Source: Actinomyces vulturis (GTDB lineage: Bacteria > Actinomycetota > Actinomycetes > Actinomycetales > Actinomycetaceae). From it: a DNA stretch of 45,677 nt. Location of the stretch: NCBI RefSeq assembly GCF_001687305.1, contig NZ_LZRK01000008.1, positions 1-45,677 on the forward strand. Direction: 5' to 3'. A program made the translations under genes and the position numbers. Positions 13,990 through 22,484 of the stretch are shown here, piece by piece. Position 1 is the first letter of the stretch, and every line of letters begins with the position of its first letter. Under the pieces are notes generated by a model that did not search any database, was not told the DNA's origin, and saw nothing but the letters and a program-made list of their open reading frames with translations.

Positions 13990-14691
13990 TTATTCGGAGT
14001 CGTTCTTACGGCGCGACAGCATAAAACCCGCACCGGCAACAGATGCGGCACCGGCAATGCCCAGCAAAGAGAGTGCGTCTGCGCCCGTCTTTGCCAGCGA
14101 CTTCTTGGGCTGTCCGTCGATACGAACAAGCAGATCGACGTGGGCTTGACGGCTACCTGGTGTGTACTCGTTGGGTTTGTATTCCGAAGTAGTGGCGTTA
14201 GAGCCAGCGCGGTTGCCAGACTCATCTTCGAAGGCAAAAACAGCGTTAAGCGTGTAGTCGGCAACTTCACCTGGCGCAATCTTTCGAGAGTCGATTTCTA
14301 CGCCCTCATATCCACCAATGTCTTTTGCCTGCTCGATCCAGTTGTTCACGCTCTTGTCGTTGATTTTCAGATCGGTGAACCAGGGGTCTTCCTGGCTGTC
14401 AGGTGAGGTGGTTTCAGGTTTGAGAAGGTACACGTGCATGGTTCCGGCACTAGAGCCAGAGTTTTTTACATGCGCAATACCGCTCACCTCATCCCCTGGA
14501 ACCACCATGATCGGCTTATCCGGGTCGCCACCAGGTGAGCGCAGAACCACCGGAATAACAACCTCATGGGTGTATGGGCCGTCCTGGGTGGAAACATCTA
14601 CGCTCACCCCATCGGCCAGCGCTGTTGGTGCGATAGATACACCAACAACACCTAACGCAAGCGCGCTAAGCGCATTTCGCCTAGTCAACAT
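13990..14691 (-). CDS. Sortase-anchored surface protein with LAKTG signal, 233 aa
   Basis: The start MLTRRNALSALALG (14691) overlaps the peptidase stop by 11 nt. It has an N-terminal signal ending PTALA. The C-terminus is KKSLAKTG, a hydrophobic span and RRKNDSE: a complete cell-wall sorting signal of the LAXTG type used by class E sortases. No sortase is encoded here, so the host's is needed. It probably anchors the secreted subunits of the operon to the wall. Confidence 0.82.
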   Translation of the reverse strand: MLTRRNALSALALGVVGVSIAPTALADGVSVDVSTQDGPYTHEVVIPVVLRSPGGDPDKPIMVVPGDEVSGIAHVKNSGSSAGTMHVYLLKPETTSPDSQEDPWFTDLKINDKSVNNWIEQAKDIGGYEGVEIDSRKIAPGEVADYTLNAVFAFEDESGNRAGSNATTSEYKPNEYTPGSRQAHVDLLVRIDGQPKKSLAKTGADALSLLGIAGAASVAGAGFMLSRRKNDSE

Positions 14692-15130
14692 CGTCTTGTT
14701 TTCCTTGTTTTGTTGAAAAAATGATGGGTAAGAGGGCCATACACATCGCACCGACAATGACTGCCGTCTTATGGATCAGTACGTACCCCATGAAAGGTAA
14801 ACGTGGCCCAAACATGACTCCTGTAATGTGGTCGTAAGAGAAAGAAACATCATTAGCTCCGTTCGCATCTCCACGTGTGGTCACTAAAGAACCCAAATCC
14901 ACGACACGATGAGCAATACTGACTCCTTCAGCGTTGGTGTAAGTGATCACATCACCCACATGGACTGATGAAGGGTGCGTCAAAATTGCATCCCCGGCAT
15001 GGAACGTTGGAACCATGGAGTCAGAAAGAATCGTGACCGTATGAACGTCCAGCAGTGGGAATAGGACGGTCAGCGTGACCAACACGCATAGAACACCTAC
15101 CCCCACCCGCTGAATAATTCTCAAAATCAC
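14681..15130 (-). CDS. sipW: SipW-type signal peptidase I
   Basis: 149 aa. An N-terminal membrane helix is followed by SDSMVPTFHAGDAI (nucleophile Ser), VSIAHRVVD (His in place of the bacterial Lys) and RGDANGANDV (Asp). That is the S26B, archaeal/ER-like Ser-His-Asp arrangement typical of SipW. A second helix lies near the C-terminus. It removes the alternate signal peptides of the operon's substrates at the outer membrane face. It overlaps the upstream substrate gene by 4 nt. Confidence 0.88.
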   Translation of the reverse strand: MILRIIQRVGVGVLCVLVTLTVLFPLLDVHTVTILSDSMVPTFHAGDAILTHPSSVHVGDVITYTNAEGVSIAHRVVDLGSLVTTRGDANGANDVSFSYDHITGVMFGPRLPFMGYVLIHKTAVIVGAMCMALLPIIFSTKQGKQDDVD

Positions 15131-15795
15131 TGACCGAGCACCTGATCGAGTTGTACGAGTGTTTCGTCAATGACGGCGGTGGTTTTCACACGCGTCTGCT
15201 CAGGTGTTTCAGGATCGAAAAAGGCAGTAATGACTGCGGTGTAGTCGGCAGTACCGTCGATTTCTGGGGTGATGAACTCACTCTTAGGTTTCAGAGCAAT
15301 CGGGTCAGTTGCAGTGGAAGCACCATAGACTTCCTTGCCACTGCGATCAACAACGCTCAGGCTCACGTCCACACCCTTGTCCGATGTACCAGGATCGCCT
15401 GCGGAAAGTTCCTGCTCAGCGCCCTCGTGGGAAACCACGGGGTTGCCCTTCAAAAGATCACCATTGCCAGAACCGAGAGTCTGAGACAACTTTGCCTTCA
15501 ATGTGTCACCATCAAGACCAACATCCAGACCATACTTGCCCACGATCTTGTCACCGGGAACCATCTTGAAGGTGGACAGGTCAATCTTTTGGGGGGAGTC
15601 AGGGTCATTGATCAAGAACCATTCACCCTCGCCAACAACGGCCACGTCCAAGTTACCGGAGGTGATTGTTGCGCCAGGAATCTTAACCTCATCGTGCCAG
15701 GCAGAAAATGCGCCAGAAGAACCAGCAAGAATTGTCAGGCCACCAAGGCCAAGCACACCTGCACCGGCAAGAACATTACGTCGAGTCGTTTCCAT
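15127..15795 (-). CDS. SipW-dependent secreted protein, 222 aa
   Basis: Start METTRRNVLAG at 15795 with AGGAGA in front. The hydrophobic segment ends in SGAFSAWHDEVKIPGATITS, the alternate-type cleavage region. The beta-rich mature part carries FKMVPGDKIVGKY, a motif shared in form with VPGDEV in the LAKTG protein. It is the first gene of the five-gene operon (substrate, peptidase, anchor protein, two substrates). Confidence 0.8.
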   Translation of the reverse strand: METTRRNVLAGAGVLGLGGLTILAGSSGAFSAWHDEVKIPGATITSGNLDVAVVGEGEWFLINDPDSPQKIDLSTFKMVPGDKIVGKYGLDVGLDGDTLKAKLSQTLGSGNGDLLKGNPVVSHEGAEQELSAGDPGTSDKGVDVSLSVVDRSGKEVYGASTATDPIALKPKSEFITPEIDGTADYTAVITAFFDPETPEQTRVKTTAVIDETLVQLDQVLGQ

Positions 15796-15836
15796 GGGTT
15801 TATGTCTCCTAAAGTGGTGAGGAATATCGACACCAC

Positions 15837-15843
15837 CTACTAG
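15837..15843 (-). promoter_or_regulatory. CTAGTAG element of the SipW operon
   Basis: CCACTAGTAGGTGG on the minus strand, an imperfect version of the palindrome at the sigma-like gene. It is 41 nt before the ATG, giving a short leader with a ribosome binding site. Confidence 0.5.
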
Positions 15844-15865
15844 TGGACGAGACATGTCAGTGAGC

Positions 15866-16063
15866 TTATACGTCGTCATTTGACGCGTATTCTTGCGCCC
15901 ACTCGCGCACAGATTCACTGTCGTCATTGAGCAAGATTTTGAGTTGTCTTTCATTGGCGTTAAGCGCACAAGCACTACGCACCATCGGATCTGGGTCCCG
16001 CATAAGGTGTTCACGCGTTTCATCGCGCTGGCGGTTGACCTTGGATTCGTCGAAGTTACTCAA
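15866..16063 (-). CDS. Truncated tagged repeat protein, 65 aa (TTG start)
   Basis: LSNFDESKVNRQRD is joined directly to ETREHLMRDPDPMVRSACAL, so the GKF and AG-x-P half of the tag and the first repeats are deleted. Two VR-x2-A units remain. TTG replaces ATG, behind a CAGGTGA-type ribosome binding site. It overlaps the end of the upstream tagged gene by 8 nt. Probably a decaying paralog, possibly still translated. Confidence 0.55.
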   Translation of the reverse strand: MSNFDESKVNRQRDETREHLMRDPDPMVRSACALNANERQLKILLNDDSESVREWAQEYASNDDV

Positions 16064-16592
16064 AATATTCACCTGCTTCAAAAGCGCGTTCCTCAAAAAC
16101 GTTTTCCCACAACTGCCTGCTTGCTTGACGGTCAAGACGCATACGAGCCTTAGCTGAGCCAAAATGTCCTTTCATTTCGGCTTTTTCACTGTAAGGATCG
16201 AATTCAACGTCAATACAAGGGCCACCACCGGAATAGTTGATCGATACGGGTCTGCCGATCTTGAAAACTGTGTATTCGCCTTCCAAATTGTCATAAGCAC
16301 TATACTCATCAGCAAACATGTCACTGTCTTGATCCCGCATTTGCTCGCGATCCTCGTCGTTTGCATGGCAGTAGGCTAGGTTTTGGTAAATGTAGTCACG
16401 GGTCGCTTTCATCGCGTTTTCAAGCCTGGTGTTGAGTTCTTCTTGACTATCACGAGACTTAAAAACGATTGGTGTCTCGTCGTAGCCAAAAATAGTGCGA
16501 TCTTCCAGGCTCGCAGCCGGTGCACCAGCACTCTTAAAACCGAATTTTCCATCGCGCTGGCGGTTGACCTTGGATTCGTCAAAGTTACTCAT
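16056..16592 (-). CDS. Tagged protein with unknown C-terminal domain, 178 aa
   Basis: A complete tag (MSNFDESKVNRQRDGKF, then KSAGAPAASL) is followed by a body with no VR repeats: a helix (SQEELNTRLENAMKATRDYI), an acidic loop, and a beta-rich part (SINYSGGGPCIDVEFDPYSEKA). Not recognised. It shows that the tag is combined with different bodies. ATGA overlap with the upstream repeat gene. Confidence 0.65.
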   Translation of the reverse strand: MSNFDESKVNRQRDGKFGFKSAGAPAASLEDRTIFGYDETPIVFKSRDSQEELNTRLENAMKATRDYIYQNLAYCHANDEDREQMRDQDSDMFADEYSAYDNLEGEYTVFKIGRPVSINYSGGGPCIDVEFDPYSEKAEMKGHFGSAKARMRLDRQASRQLWENVFEERAFEAGEYFE

Positions 16593-17425
16593 TTTCTGTT
16601 CAGATCCTCGATAGTGCTACGAAGTAGCCATGACGGGTTGTTGGCAAGCATGTGGTTGCGATGCTGTTTGTTGCCATACTTGGCAACTGCGTTTTTCACC
16701 ATGTAGTCAGGGTCGTCCACCAGTTCCCAGCGCAACTCATCGCTCCCTCGCTGAGCAACAACGCTGCGAACGGCAGCGTTGTCATCGGTACTCAGGTAAC
16801 TGAGAACTTCTTCGTCACCGTATTTGGCACACTCATAACGCACGGTGTGATCGGGAGACTGAGCGCACTCGAACAGTTCGCTCTTGTCTGCATTCTCGAA
16901 GTTAAAAGTCTTGCTATGTAGGCGCTCGTAGACGCTCGCACTACGTCTAACCGACTCATCTTTGTCATTTTCCAGTCTGGCGAGCAGATCCATGTTTTTC
17001 GTATTTCTAGCCACGCTGGAACGAACGTAAGGCTCTTTATCTTTGGCAAGATACTGAAGCAGGCGCTCATCGGCGTTGTAGGCGCACGCTCCGCGCACAA
17101 TCTTGTTTTCGTGATCGAAAAGACGATTCACCTGAGAACTGTTGCCGTTTTTAGCAACGGCACTGAGCACAGATACATCGGTGTCGCTCATGAGCATTTC
17201 ACGGTGAACGTCTTTGCCATGGACAGCAACTTCATAACGCACAGCGGCATCAGGATAGGTGGCGTAGACGGCCATTTGTTCATCGCCACAATCGCGCACT
17301 TTGTCGGCGTGATCTTCGAAACTGTTTCCTAGTGCGTCAAGTGAAGCGGCAGGTCGTCCAGCGGCCTTGAAGCCAAACTTGCCGTCAGACTGCCGGTTTA
17401 CCTTGGACTCATCGAAGTTGCTCAT
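16589..17425 (-). CDS. Tagged VR-x2-VA repeat protein, 278 aa
   Basis: The tag is followed by at least eight helical repeats (VRYEVAVHG, VRSSVARNT, VRYECAKYG, VRSVVAQRG, VKNAVAKYG). The middle repeats are more diverged. A CCGCACAGGAG ribosome binding block stands before the ATG. The upstream gene ends inside codons 4-6 of this tag. Likely a protein-binding solenoid; no enzyme motif. Confidence 0.75.
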   Translation of the reverse strand: MSNFDESKVNRQSDGKFGFKAAGRPAASLDALGNSFEDHADKVRDCGDEQMAVYATYPDAAVRYEVAVHGKDVHREMLMSDTDVSVLSAVAKNGNSSQVNRLFDHENKIVRGACAYNADERLLQYLAKDKEPYVRSSVARNTKNMDLLARLENDKDESVRRSASVYERLHSKTFNFENADKSELFECAQSPDHTVRYECAKYGDEEVLSYLSTDDNAAVRSVVAQRGSDELRWELVDDPDYMVKNAVAKYGNKQHRNHMLANNPSWLLRSTIEDLNRK

Positions 17426-18158
17426 GAGTTCTCCTGTGCGGAAAAGCAAAAAAGTCTGATGTGAGCGCGTCAGCAATTTTTTCTACGTAGAAACCTTCTT
17501 CACGAAGAAGGTCCATGTCATAGAAGCAGCAATTGTCGAGGGCCTTTTCGACAATTTTTTCATTAGTTGTTTTACGGACGATTTTCGCGCAAAACTCACT
17601 GGGGAAAAATGGCATTGATTCGATTACGGCTTCGTCGTTGGCTATCTGATCAAGCATTTGTTCCAGAATCTTTTCTGGCGCGTGTGCGTAGGCAAATCCG
17701 CGCACCGAAGCATCTTCGTCGTCAAGCAAAATACGTAGTTGCCTAGTATTCGCCCTCGCAGTGCACGCATGGCGCACACAACTAGATGGGTCATTGATCA
17801 ATGCATCGCGCTGAGCGTCGTTGCATTTTTGTGCAACAGCCGAACGTACTTTCTCGCTAGGGTGGCTCAGAAGAATAGAGCGGTGAGTCTCATTGCACGC
17901 AAAAGCCACATTGCGCATGACTTTCTCAACGTCGTAGTGATTGTCAATTAAGTATTGGCGGTGAGAGTCTGTGCCGTAGAGAGCAACTTGAGAAAGAACT
18001 TTGGGAATACCGCTTTTAAGCAGCGCAGTTCGGTGTTCGTCGTTGCCACGTTCAGCAATGCAACAAAGCACCTCTGAATGCTTAGAGCTCAGCAAGGCAA
18101 TGCGGTCATCGTCATCGCCACTGTAGGCCAGTTTTATCTCTTCTTTTTTGCTCAGCAT
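17409..18158 (-). CDS. VR-x2-VA repeat protein, untagged, 249 aa
   Basis: ATG MLSKKEEIKL was chosen; an upstream TTG is also possible. It has about six repeats (VLCCIAERG, VLSQVALYG, VRSAVAQKC, VRHACTARA, VRGFAYAHA) and an unrelated acidic C-terminal third. The end reads HEQLR and then TGA, inside the tag of the next gene, giving a 17-bp overlap. It leads a four-gene unit behind a terminator and a CGACTAT element. Confidence 0.7.
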   Translation of the reverse strand: MLSKKEEIKLAYSGDDDDRIALLSSKHSEVLCCIAERGNDEHRTALLKSGIPKVLSQVALYGTDSHRQYLIDNHYDVEKVMRNVAFACNETHRSILLSHPSEKVRSAVAQKCNDAQRDALINDPSSCVRHACTARANTRQLRILLDDEDASVRGFAYAHAPEKILEQMLDQIANDEAVIESMPFFPSEFCAKIVRKTTNEKIVEKALDNCCFYDMDLLREEGFYVEKIADALTSDFFAFPHRRTHEQLR

Positions 18159-18197
18159 GATCGCCAATCTTTTTTTTGCCAATCGGATGCTTTATTG

Positions 18198-18204
18198 ATA
18201 GTCG
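18198..18204 (-). promoter_or_regulatory. CGACTAT variant element
   Basis: TCCGACTATCAATAAAGC, and after exactly 9 nt an ATC instead of ATG. The gene starts 28 nt further on. This copy keeps the spacing but has lost, or never had, the start codon. Confidence 0.45.
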
Positions 18205-18219
18205 GAGAAGCAAAAACAG

Positions 18220-18251
18220 AAGCCACGTCTTTGCTAGTTGAGACGTGGCTT
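18220..18251 (-). terminator. Rho-independent terminator
   Basis: A perfect 11-bp repeat (18220-18230 with 18241-18251), 10-nt loop, then CTGTTTTTGC on the minus strand. It ends the 24-18.3 kb repeat-gene unit. Confidence 0.85.
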
Positions 18252-18258
18252 TTGCTTG

Positions 18259-18999
18259 TCAGTTCATAGCGCCGAGACGAATTTTCGCTCCATTACTGAC
18301 TATGGGAATATCGCAACGGGAAAGATGCTCGACAACTGAGCGGTCTTTAGTGGCGGCAAGAACATTGGAAAGAACTCTAGGGTCGGTGTCGTTCATGAGT
18401 TGTTTCTTTAGGTTCTCTCCCCCACGCATTGCAATGATCGCTCTAACACGCTGATCTTTGTCGGTGACGAGCATGTTCATAGTTTCTTCATTGTTCGTGA
18501 ACTTTGCGACGCTGTGGCGCACAAGATAGTGCTCATCTTTTGCTAGCTCACTGCGCAGTTCTTCGTCTGCCCCTTCTCCGGCGCAGGCTTCTCGAACCGA
18601 TGGTTCTTTGTCATTTTTGAAAGCACGCTTGACTTCCACCCCACCGTCAAAAACAGCCGTGTAACGCACAAAGATAGACGGGTCATTGACAAACATTTTG
18701 CGCTGCGCGTCTGTACCAAAAGAAGCGACTGTGGAGCGCACGCTGGGGTGTTCGTCATGAATCAGCATGTCACGGTCTGTGTCCGATCCGTACTGAGCAG
18801 CAACCTTGCGCACCTGTGGATTGTTGCACGCAACAAGCGGAGCAAAATCGGTAATCTCGCCACTCTTGGCCTTCTTTTCCAGGTTCTCTGGGCTTTCACC
18901 TGAAAGGTCTGAAAGGCTTGCCGTAGGCACACCAGCACTCTTGAAACCAAACTTGCCGTCGCGCTGACGGTTGACCTTGGACTCATCAAAGTTGCTCAT
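18259..18999 (-). CDS. Tagged VR-x2-VA repeat protein, 246 aa
   Basis: The tag (KSAGVPTASL) is followed by about seven repeats (VRKVAAQYG, VRSTVASFG, VREACAGEG, VRHSVAKFT, VRAIIAMRG). It overlaps the upstream tagged gene by 4 nt and is followed by a terminator. No signal peptide, so a cytoplasmic scaffold or binding protein is expected. Confidence 0.75.
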   Translation of the reverse strand: MSNFDESKVNRQRDGKFGFKSAGVPTASLSDLSGESPENLEKKAKSGEITDFAPLVACNNPQVRKVAAQYGSDTDRDMLIHDEHPSVRSTVASFGTDAQRKMFVNDPSIFVRYTAVFDGGVEVKRAFKNDKEPSVREACAGEGADEELRSELAKDEHYLVRHSVAKFTNNEETMNMLVTDKDQRVRAIIAMRGGENLKKQLMNDTDPRVLSNVLAATKDRSVVEHLSRCDIPIVSNGAKIRLGAMN

Positions 19000-19904
19000 A
19001 GTCCACGTACTTCCCTATTGATTTCTACATTCCTGCGAACATCTTTGCTCTCGTCGTTAGCCAACTTTTCAAGAAGTTTCTGGTCAGACGTTTTGAGCGC
19101 AACGCCAGATCGGACATTGCTGGAAGGATCGTCTGAAAGTTCCTGGTGAATACTTAGATCTTTGGTCTGTCTGGCCACGCTCTCACGCACAAACTCGTCC
19201 GGATCGTTTTTCAGATGCTCATGCACTGCTGGGTTATTGCACGTTGCAGCCGCTCTGCGCAAAACGCTGTCTGGCGAGTTGGCAAAACCGACCCGAATGT
19301 TTTCAGAGACGCTGCAAGCCAGAGAGTAGCGAACAGACTCATCCCTCTCTTTTCCTATGTATTTAGTGCGCAACTGGTCAGTGATTTTGTCTGAGAAAGC
19401 CGCAGATTCTCTGACCTTCTCATTGCCATTAGTAAAAAGGTAGTCGTAATCGTCTTCGGTGAGATAGTCGTTGTAAATCGCTAAATATCTCAGTTCCTCT
19501 TGGCTAAGACCACCAATGACTTTGCTGGGATAAAAAGTTACACCGAGAGCGCGTTTGCGTGCCCCTGGATCACCACTACAAACGACATGGTGGGCATACT
19601 TGTTGTAGTCACACAGCGGTTTAAGGTCTTCAATGTTGCCACCTTTGAGCAGTTCGTCAACAACCTCGTCTCTTTCGTATTCGTCAACAAGATAGAGACT
19701 TTCTGCTACGGCGCGACGAACAGACGGATCTGTGCTGCCACTGTATTCTTCGATCAAGTCCTCGTTCTCGGAAAACTTTTCCACATACTCGTTGTATAGC
19801 CCCTCATCAAACGACGAAAGGCTCGCAGCAGGCTTGCCAGCGCTTTTGAAGCCGAATTTGCCGTCGCGCTGACGGTTGACCTTGGACTCATCAAAGTTGC
19901 TCAT
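18996..19904 (-). CDS. Tagged VR-x2-VA repeat protein, 302 aa
   Basis: The tag (KSAGKPAASL) is followed by a more diverged first half (ENEDLIEEYSGS, VRRAVAESL, YLTEDDYDYLFTNG) and a regular second half (VRYSLACSV, VRESVARQT, VRSGVALKT, VRRNVEINR). The start follows CCGCACAG at about 9 nt. It resembles the 27.8-kb paralog in layout: both carry a YAN/Y-NN block between two repeat arrays. Confidence 0.72.
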   Translation of the reverse strand: MSNFDESKVNRQRDGKFGFKSAGKPAASLSSFDEGLYNEYVEKFSENEDLIEEYSGSTDPSVRRAVAESLYLVDEYERDEVVDELLKGGNIEDLKPLCDYNKYAHHVVCSGDPGARKRALGVTFYPSKVIGGLSQEELRYLAIYNDYLTEDDYDYLFTNGNEKVRESAAFSDKITDQLRTKYIGKERDESVRYSLACSVSENIRVGFANSPDSVLRRAAATCNNPAVHEHLKNDPDEFVRESVARQTKDLSIHQELSDDPSSNVRSGVALKTSDQKLLEKLANDESKDVRRNVEINREVRGL

Positions 19905-19943
19905 ACACTCATCTGTGCGGAGAAAGCGCATGAGCACTTTGGA

Positions 19944-20927
19944 CTACTTGCCCTTTTCTCCACCCAGACACTTAAACAACTCAGCGTTGATTTCGTAGCA
20001 GTCGTAGTGGTTGTTGCCATCGGCAGGCAGTTTGAGCAAATAGTGGTTTTTGCCGTTATCGGTGTAATGCTGCACGCCAGCAAACATGCCACTCTCGATA
20101 CCTTCTTCGAAGGTGATGATTTCACCGCCTTCAGTACGGATACGTTTGTTCAACTCTTTTTTCAGCCGTCGATGTCCGGCTGGTGTTTGAGGCTGACGCA
20201 CCAACTTCACTGGCTCATAGGGCTGGATCTGCTTTGCTTTCTCTTCGCGGTCAGCCGTGTAGTCCAGGTCTTCGATCACAGACTCTGGCGGAATAGAAAC
20301 GACATTGCCCTTGTCGTTGAGTTCAGCCTTGTCTGGGTCAAAGGTGAGTTTATGGCGGTGTCCGTTTTCAGAGTAGGCGGTGATAAATGCGCGCCCCTGA
20401 TCGTCATGAAGATAGGGCTGTGGTCTGCCCAACTCAGGAGAAAAATGGCCTTTGGCAAAGTTGTTTTCTTTGAACAGTCGGCGGTCTTTTTCGTAAGACT
20501 CACCTGGTGGGATCGTTTTACCAGTGAGTTGTTCATACTTGTCTGGGTAGTAGTTTTTCATGCCCTTTTCAGCGATCTGGCAAACTTCATCGCTGCTGTA
20601 GTCCTTGCTGCCCATCTCATTGCCATAAACGAAGGCAACCTTATTCCATTCACAGTCTTCTTCGTAGATCCCGCCCTTTTGCCGCAGGCAACTGGGCATG
20701 GCTGCGTTACGCTCAGCACTGAGTTTGATACCGCCATGTGAAGCGGTGAAGAACTGCTCGATACCAGGAGCCAGGGTTTCCACATGCTGAACCTTGCCAA
20801 AAGGCGTATTGGAGCCGGTATGCAGCATTGGCTGGCAATCAAGAGAAATCTGCGGCGCACCGGCAGATTTGAAACCGAATTTGCCGTCACGCTCGCGGTT
20901 GACTTTGGACTCATCGAAGTTGCTCAC
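19944..20927 (-). CDS. Tagged protein with DUF7007-like domain, 327 aa
   Basis: After the tag (KSAGAPQISL), the segment FFTASHGGIKLSAERNAAMP, a Cys-Leu loop, GGIYEEDCEW and NKVAFVY looks like the uncharacterised DUF7007 family as I recall it (sHGG, LS-R, MP, YEED-W); this needs checking. The C-terminal part is basic and helical (HRRLKKELNKRIRTEGGE). No VR repeats. It is coupled to the repeat gene upstream, which ends inside this tag. Confidence 0.6.
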   Translation of the reverse strand: MSNFDESKVNRERDGKFGFKSAGAPQISLDCQPMLHTGSNTPFGKVQHVETLAPGIEQFFTASHGGIKLSAERNAAMPSCLRQKGGIYEEDCEWNKVAFVYGNEMGSKDYSSDEVCQIAEKGMKNYYPDKYEQLTGKTIPPGESYEKDRRLFKENNFAKGHFSPELGRPQPYLHDDQGRAFITAYSENGHRHKLTFDPDKAELNDKGNVVSIPPESVIEDLDYTADREEKAKQIQPYEPVKLVRQPQTPAGHRRLKKELNKRIRTEGGEIITFEEGIESGMFAGVQHYTDNGKNHYLLKLPADGNNHYDCYEINAELFKCLGGEKGK

Positions 20928-21633
20928 GATTCATCTCCCTGTTTACTACGCAAATTCGTTCGAGTGCTTCTCTGGCGATTCCATTGTTTCTTTCGCGCGC
21001 ACACTGTTGAAGTACTTGGATGTTACGAGACCTTCTAGCAACAACCATTCTCACGTCATCGTCAGGATCGTTGGCGTAATAGTCAACGTCAGATTCGTTG
21101 CACTTCCAGGCAACAGATTTTCTTACCTTTGGACTAGGATCGTCTTTCAGCGTTTGAAGAAACTCAGGTTCTCCCGTTGCAGCGATACAGGAACGAACCT
21201 CGTCATCGTCGCTGTTAATGAGTTCTCGCCTTTCTTGTAACGAAAGCCCGCAACATGCAAAATGGCGTGTAAGAGGATGCTCATTTTCTGATAAAAGCAT
21301 TTGCTTCAAGATGTCTTTTTCCACAGAAGGATTGCAAGACAGGGCTTGACGAACACCAGTGTCTTCGTCTTTAGACAAGGCTCTCTGATGTTCAACTGGC
21401 AGATCTGCTCTTTGTGCATAGCATGAACGAACATTTGGATTGCTATGCGTAAAAGCCAAATCTGGATATTCGCTGGCAATAAACTCTGCCGCTTCGTCGG
21501 AAGTCTCGTCGTTACTCAAAATCATGTCAAAGTATTCATCGCGACTAAGGGTAACAACGGGGCCACCGGCTTTTTTGAAGCCAAACTTGCCATCTTTCTG
21601 ACGGTTAACTTTTGATTCATCGAAGTTGCTCAT
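20911..21633 (-). CDS. Tagged VR-x2-VA repeat protein, 240 aa
   Basis: The tag carries a diverged end (KKAGGPVVTL). A short acidic linker and about six irregular repeats follow (VRSCYAQRA, VRQALSCNP, VRSCIAATG, VRKSVAWKC, VRMVVARRS), rich in Cys. The upstream open extension overlaps the neighbouring gene and is discarded. It ends NREQLR in the next gene's tag. Confidence 0.72.
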   Translation of the reverse strand: MSNFDESKVNRQKDGKFGFKKAGGPVVTLSRDEYFDMILSNDETSDEAAEFIASEYPDLAFTHSNPNVRSCYAQRADLPVEHQRALSKDEDTGVRQALSCNPSVEKDILKQMLLSENEHPLTRHFACCGLSLQERRELINSDDDEVRSCIAATGEPEFLQTLKDDPSPKVRKSVAWKCNESDVDYYANDPDDDVRMVVARRSRNIQVLQQCARERNNGIAREALERICVVNREMNREQLR

Positions 21634-21652
21634 GGTTTCTCCTTGTAGCGCT

Positions 21653-22153
21653 CTACTGCTGGGCAGATGTGCGAACATGCTCATTTTCATCGTGCATAAG
21701 AGCCTGGCGTTGCTCTGGTGTGCCGAATTTAGCCACGGTTGCGCGAACCATCCAGTCGTCGTTGTCAATGAGAGCCTGGCGCTGCTCGTCATTGCCGTGT
21801 TCTGCTATGGCAAGCAAGACATTGATATTGTCATCGTTAATGAGAGCCTCACGTTGCTCGTCAGTTCCATTCTCAGCTACACCACTGCGAACCAATCCAT
21901 CCTTATCGTTCATGAGAGTTTGACGCTGTTCTTCAGTGCCATATAGGGCCACGGTGTAGCGAACCCACTCGTTTTCGTCATTCATAAGAACCTGACGTTG
22001 CTCATCAGTACCATGTTCAGCCATGGCTCGACGGTCACGAATATCCATGGATGAAAGATCATTATCTAAAGACGCTGCTGGCGCACCAGCAGTCTTAAAA
22101 CCGAATTTGCCGTCGCGCTGACGATTGACCTTGGACTCATCAAAGTTGCTCAT
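21653..22153 (-). CDS. Tagged VR-x2-VA repeat protein, 166 aa
   Basis: Tag (KTAGAPAASL) plus about six nearly identical repeats of the form TDEQRQALIND-(6)-VA-x-G. This is the most regular array here besides the 25.0-kb paralog, and suggests recent duplication within the gene. The C-terminus stops in mid-repeat (VRTSAQQ). Confidence 0.75.
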   Translation of the reverse strand: MSNFDESKVNRQRDGKFGFKTAGAPAASLDNDLSSMDIRDRRAMAEHGTDEQRQVLMNDENEWVRYTVALYGTEEQRQTLMNDKDGLVRSGVAENGTDEQREALINDDNINVLLAIAEHGNDEQRQALIDNDDWMVRATVAKFGTPEQRQALMHDENEHVRTSAQQ

Positions 22154-22171
22154 ACACTCATCTGTGCGGAT

Positions 22172-22484
22172 TCACTCCCCTGACAACATGAAACGCTCAT
22201 AATCGCTGACAGTTTTAGCGATAGCCCGACGAACGCTTTCGTCTGGGGCGTTGAGAAGTTTGTCACGGAGAGTTTTCGATCCGTTAACTGCTAAAGCAGC
22301 ACGAACACGTGGACTGTTATCATCAAGCAAAACACTCTTGCTGAGTATTATTGCCGTCTTTGATTAAATGGATTTTCTCAAAGTGGGTCATGTTTTGAAG
22401 GCAACTAGCAGGCTCGTCAGCGCACTTAAAACCGAATTTGCCGTCGCGCTGTCGATTGACCTTTGATTCGTCAAAGTTGCTCAT
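22172..22484 (-). pseudogene. Frameshifted tagged repeat gene
   Basis: ATG 22484 opens an intact tag start (MSNFDESKVNRQRDGKF, then KCADEPASCL) that runs to an early TGA near 22331. The neighbouring frame continues with SVLLDDNSPRVRAALAV and VRRAIAKTVSDY, a normal repeat end, stopping at 22172. A one-base shift near GGCAATAATACTC joins the two. It is probably a pseudogene; a programmed shift is less likely. It overlaps the upstream gene by 4 nt. Confidence 0.75.
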
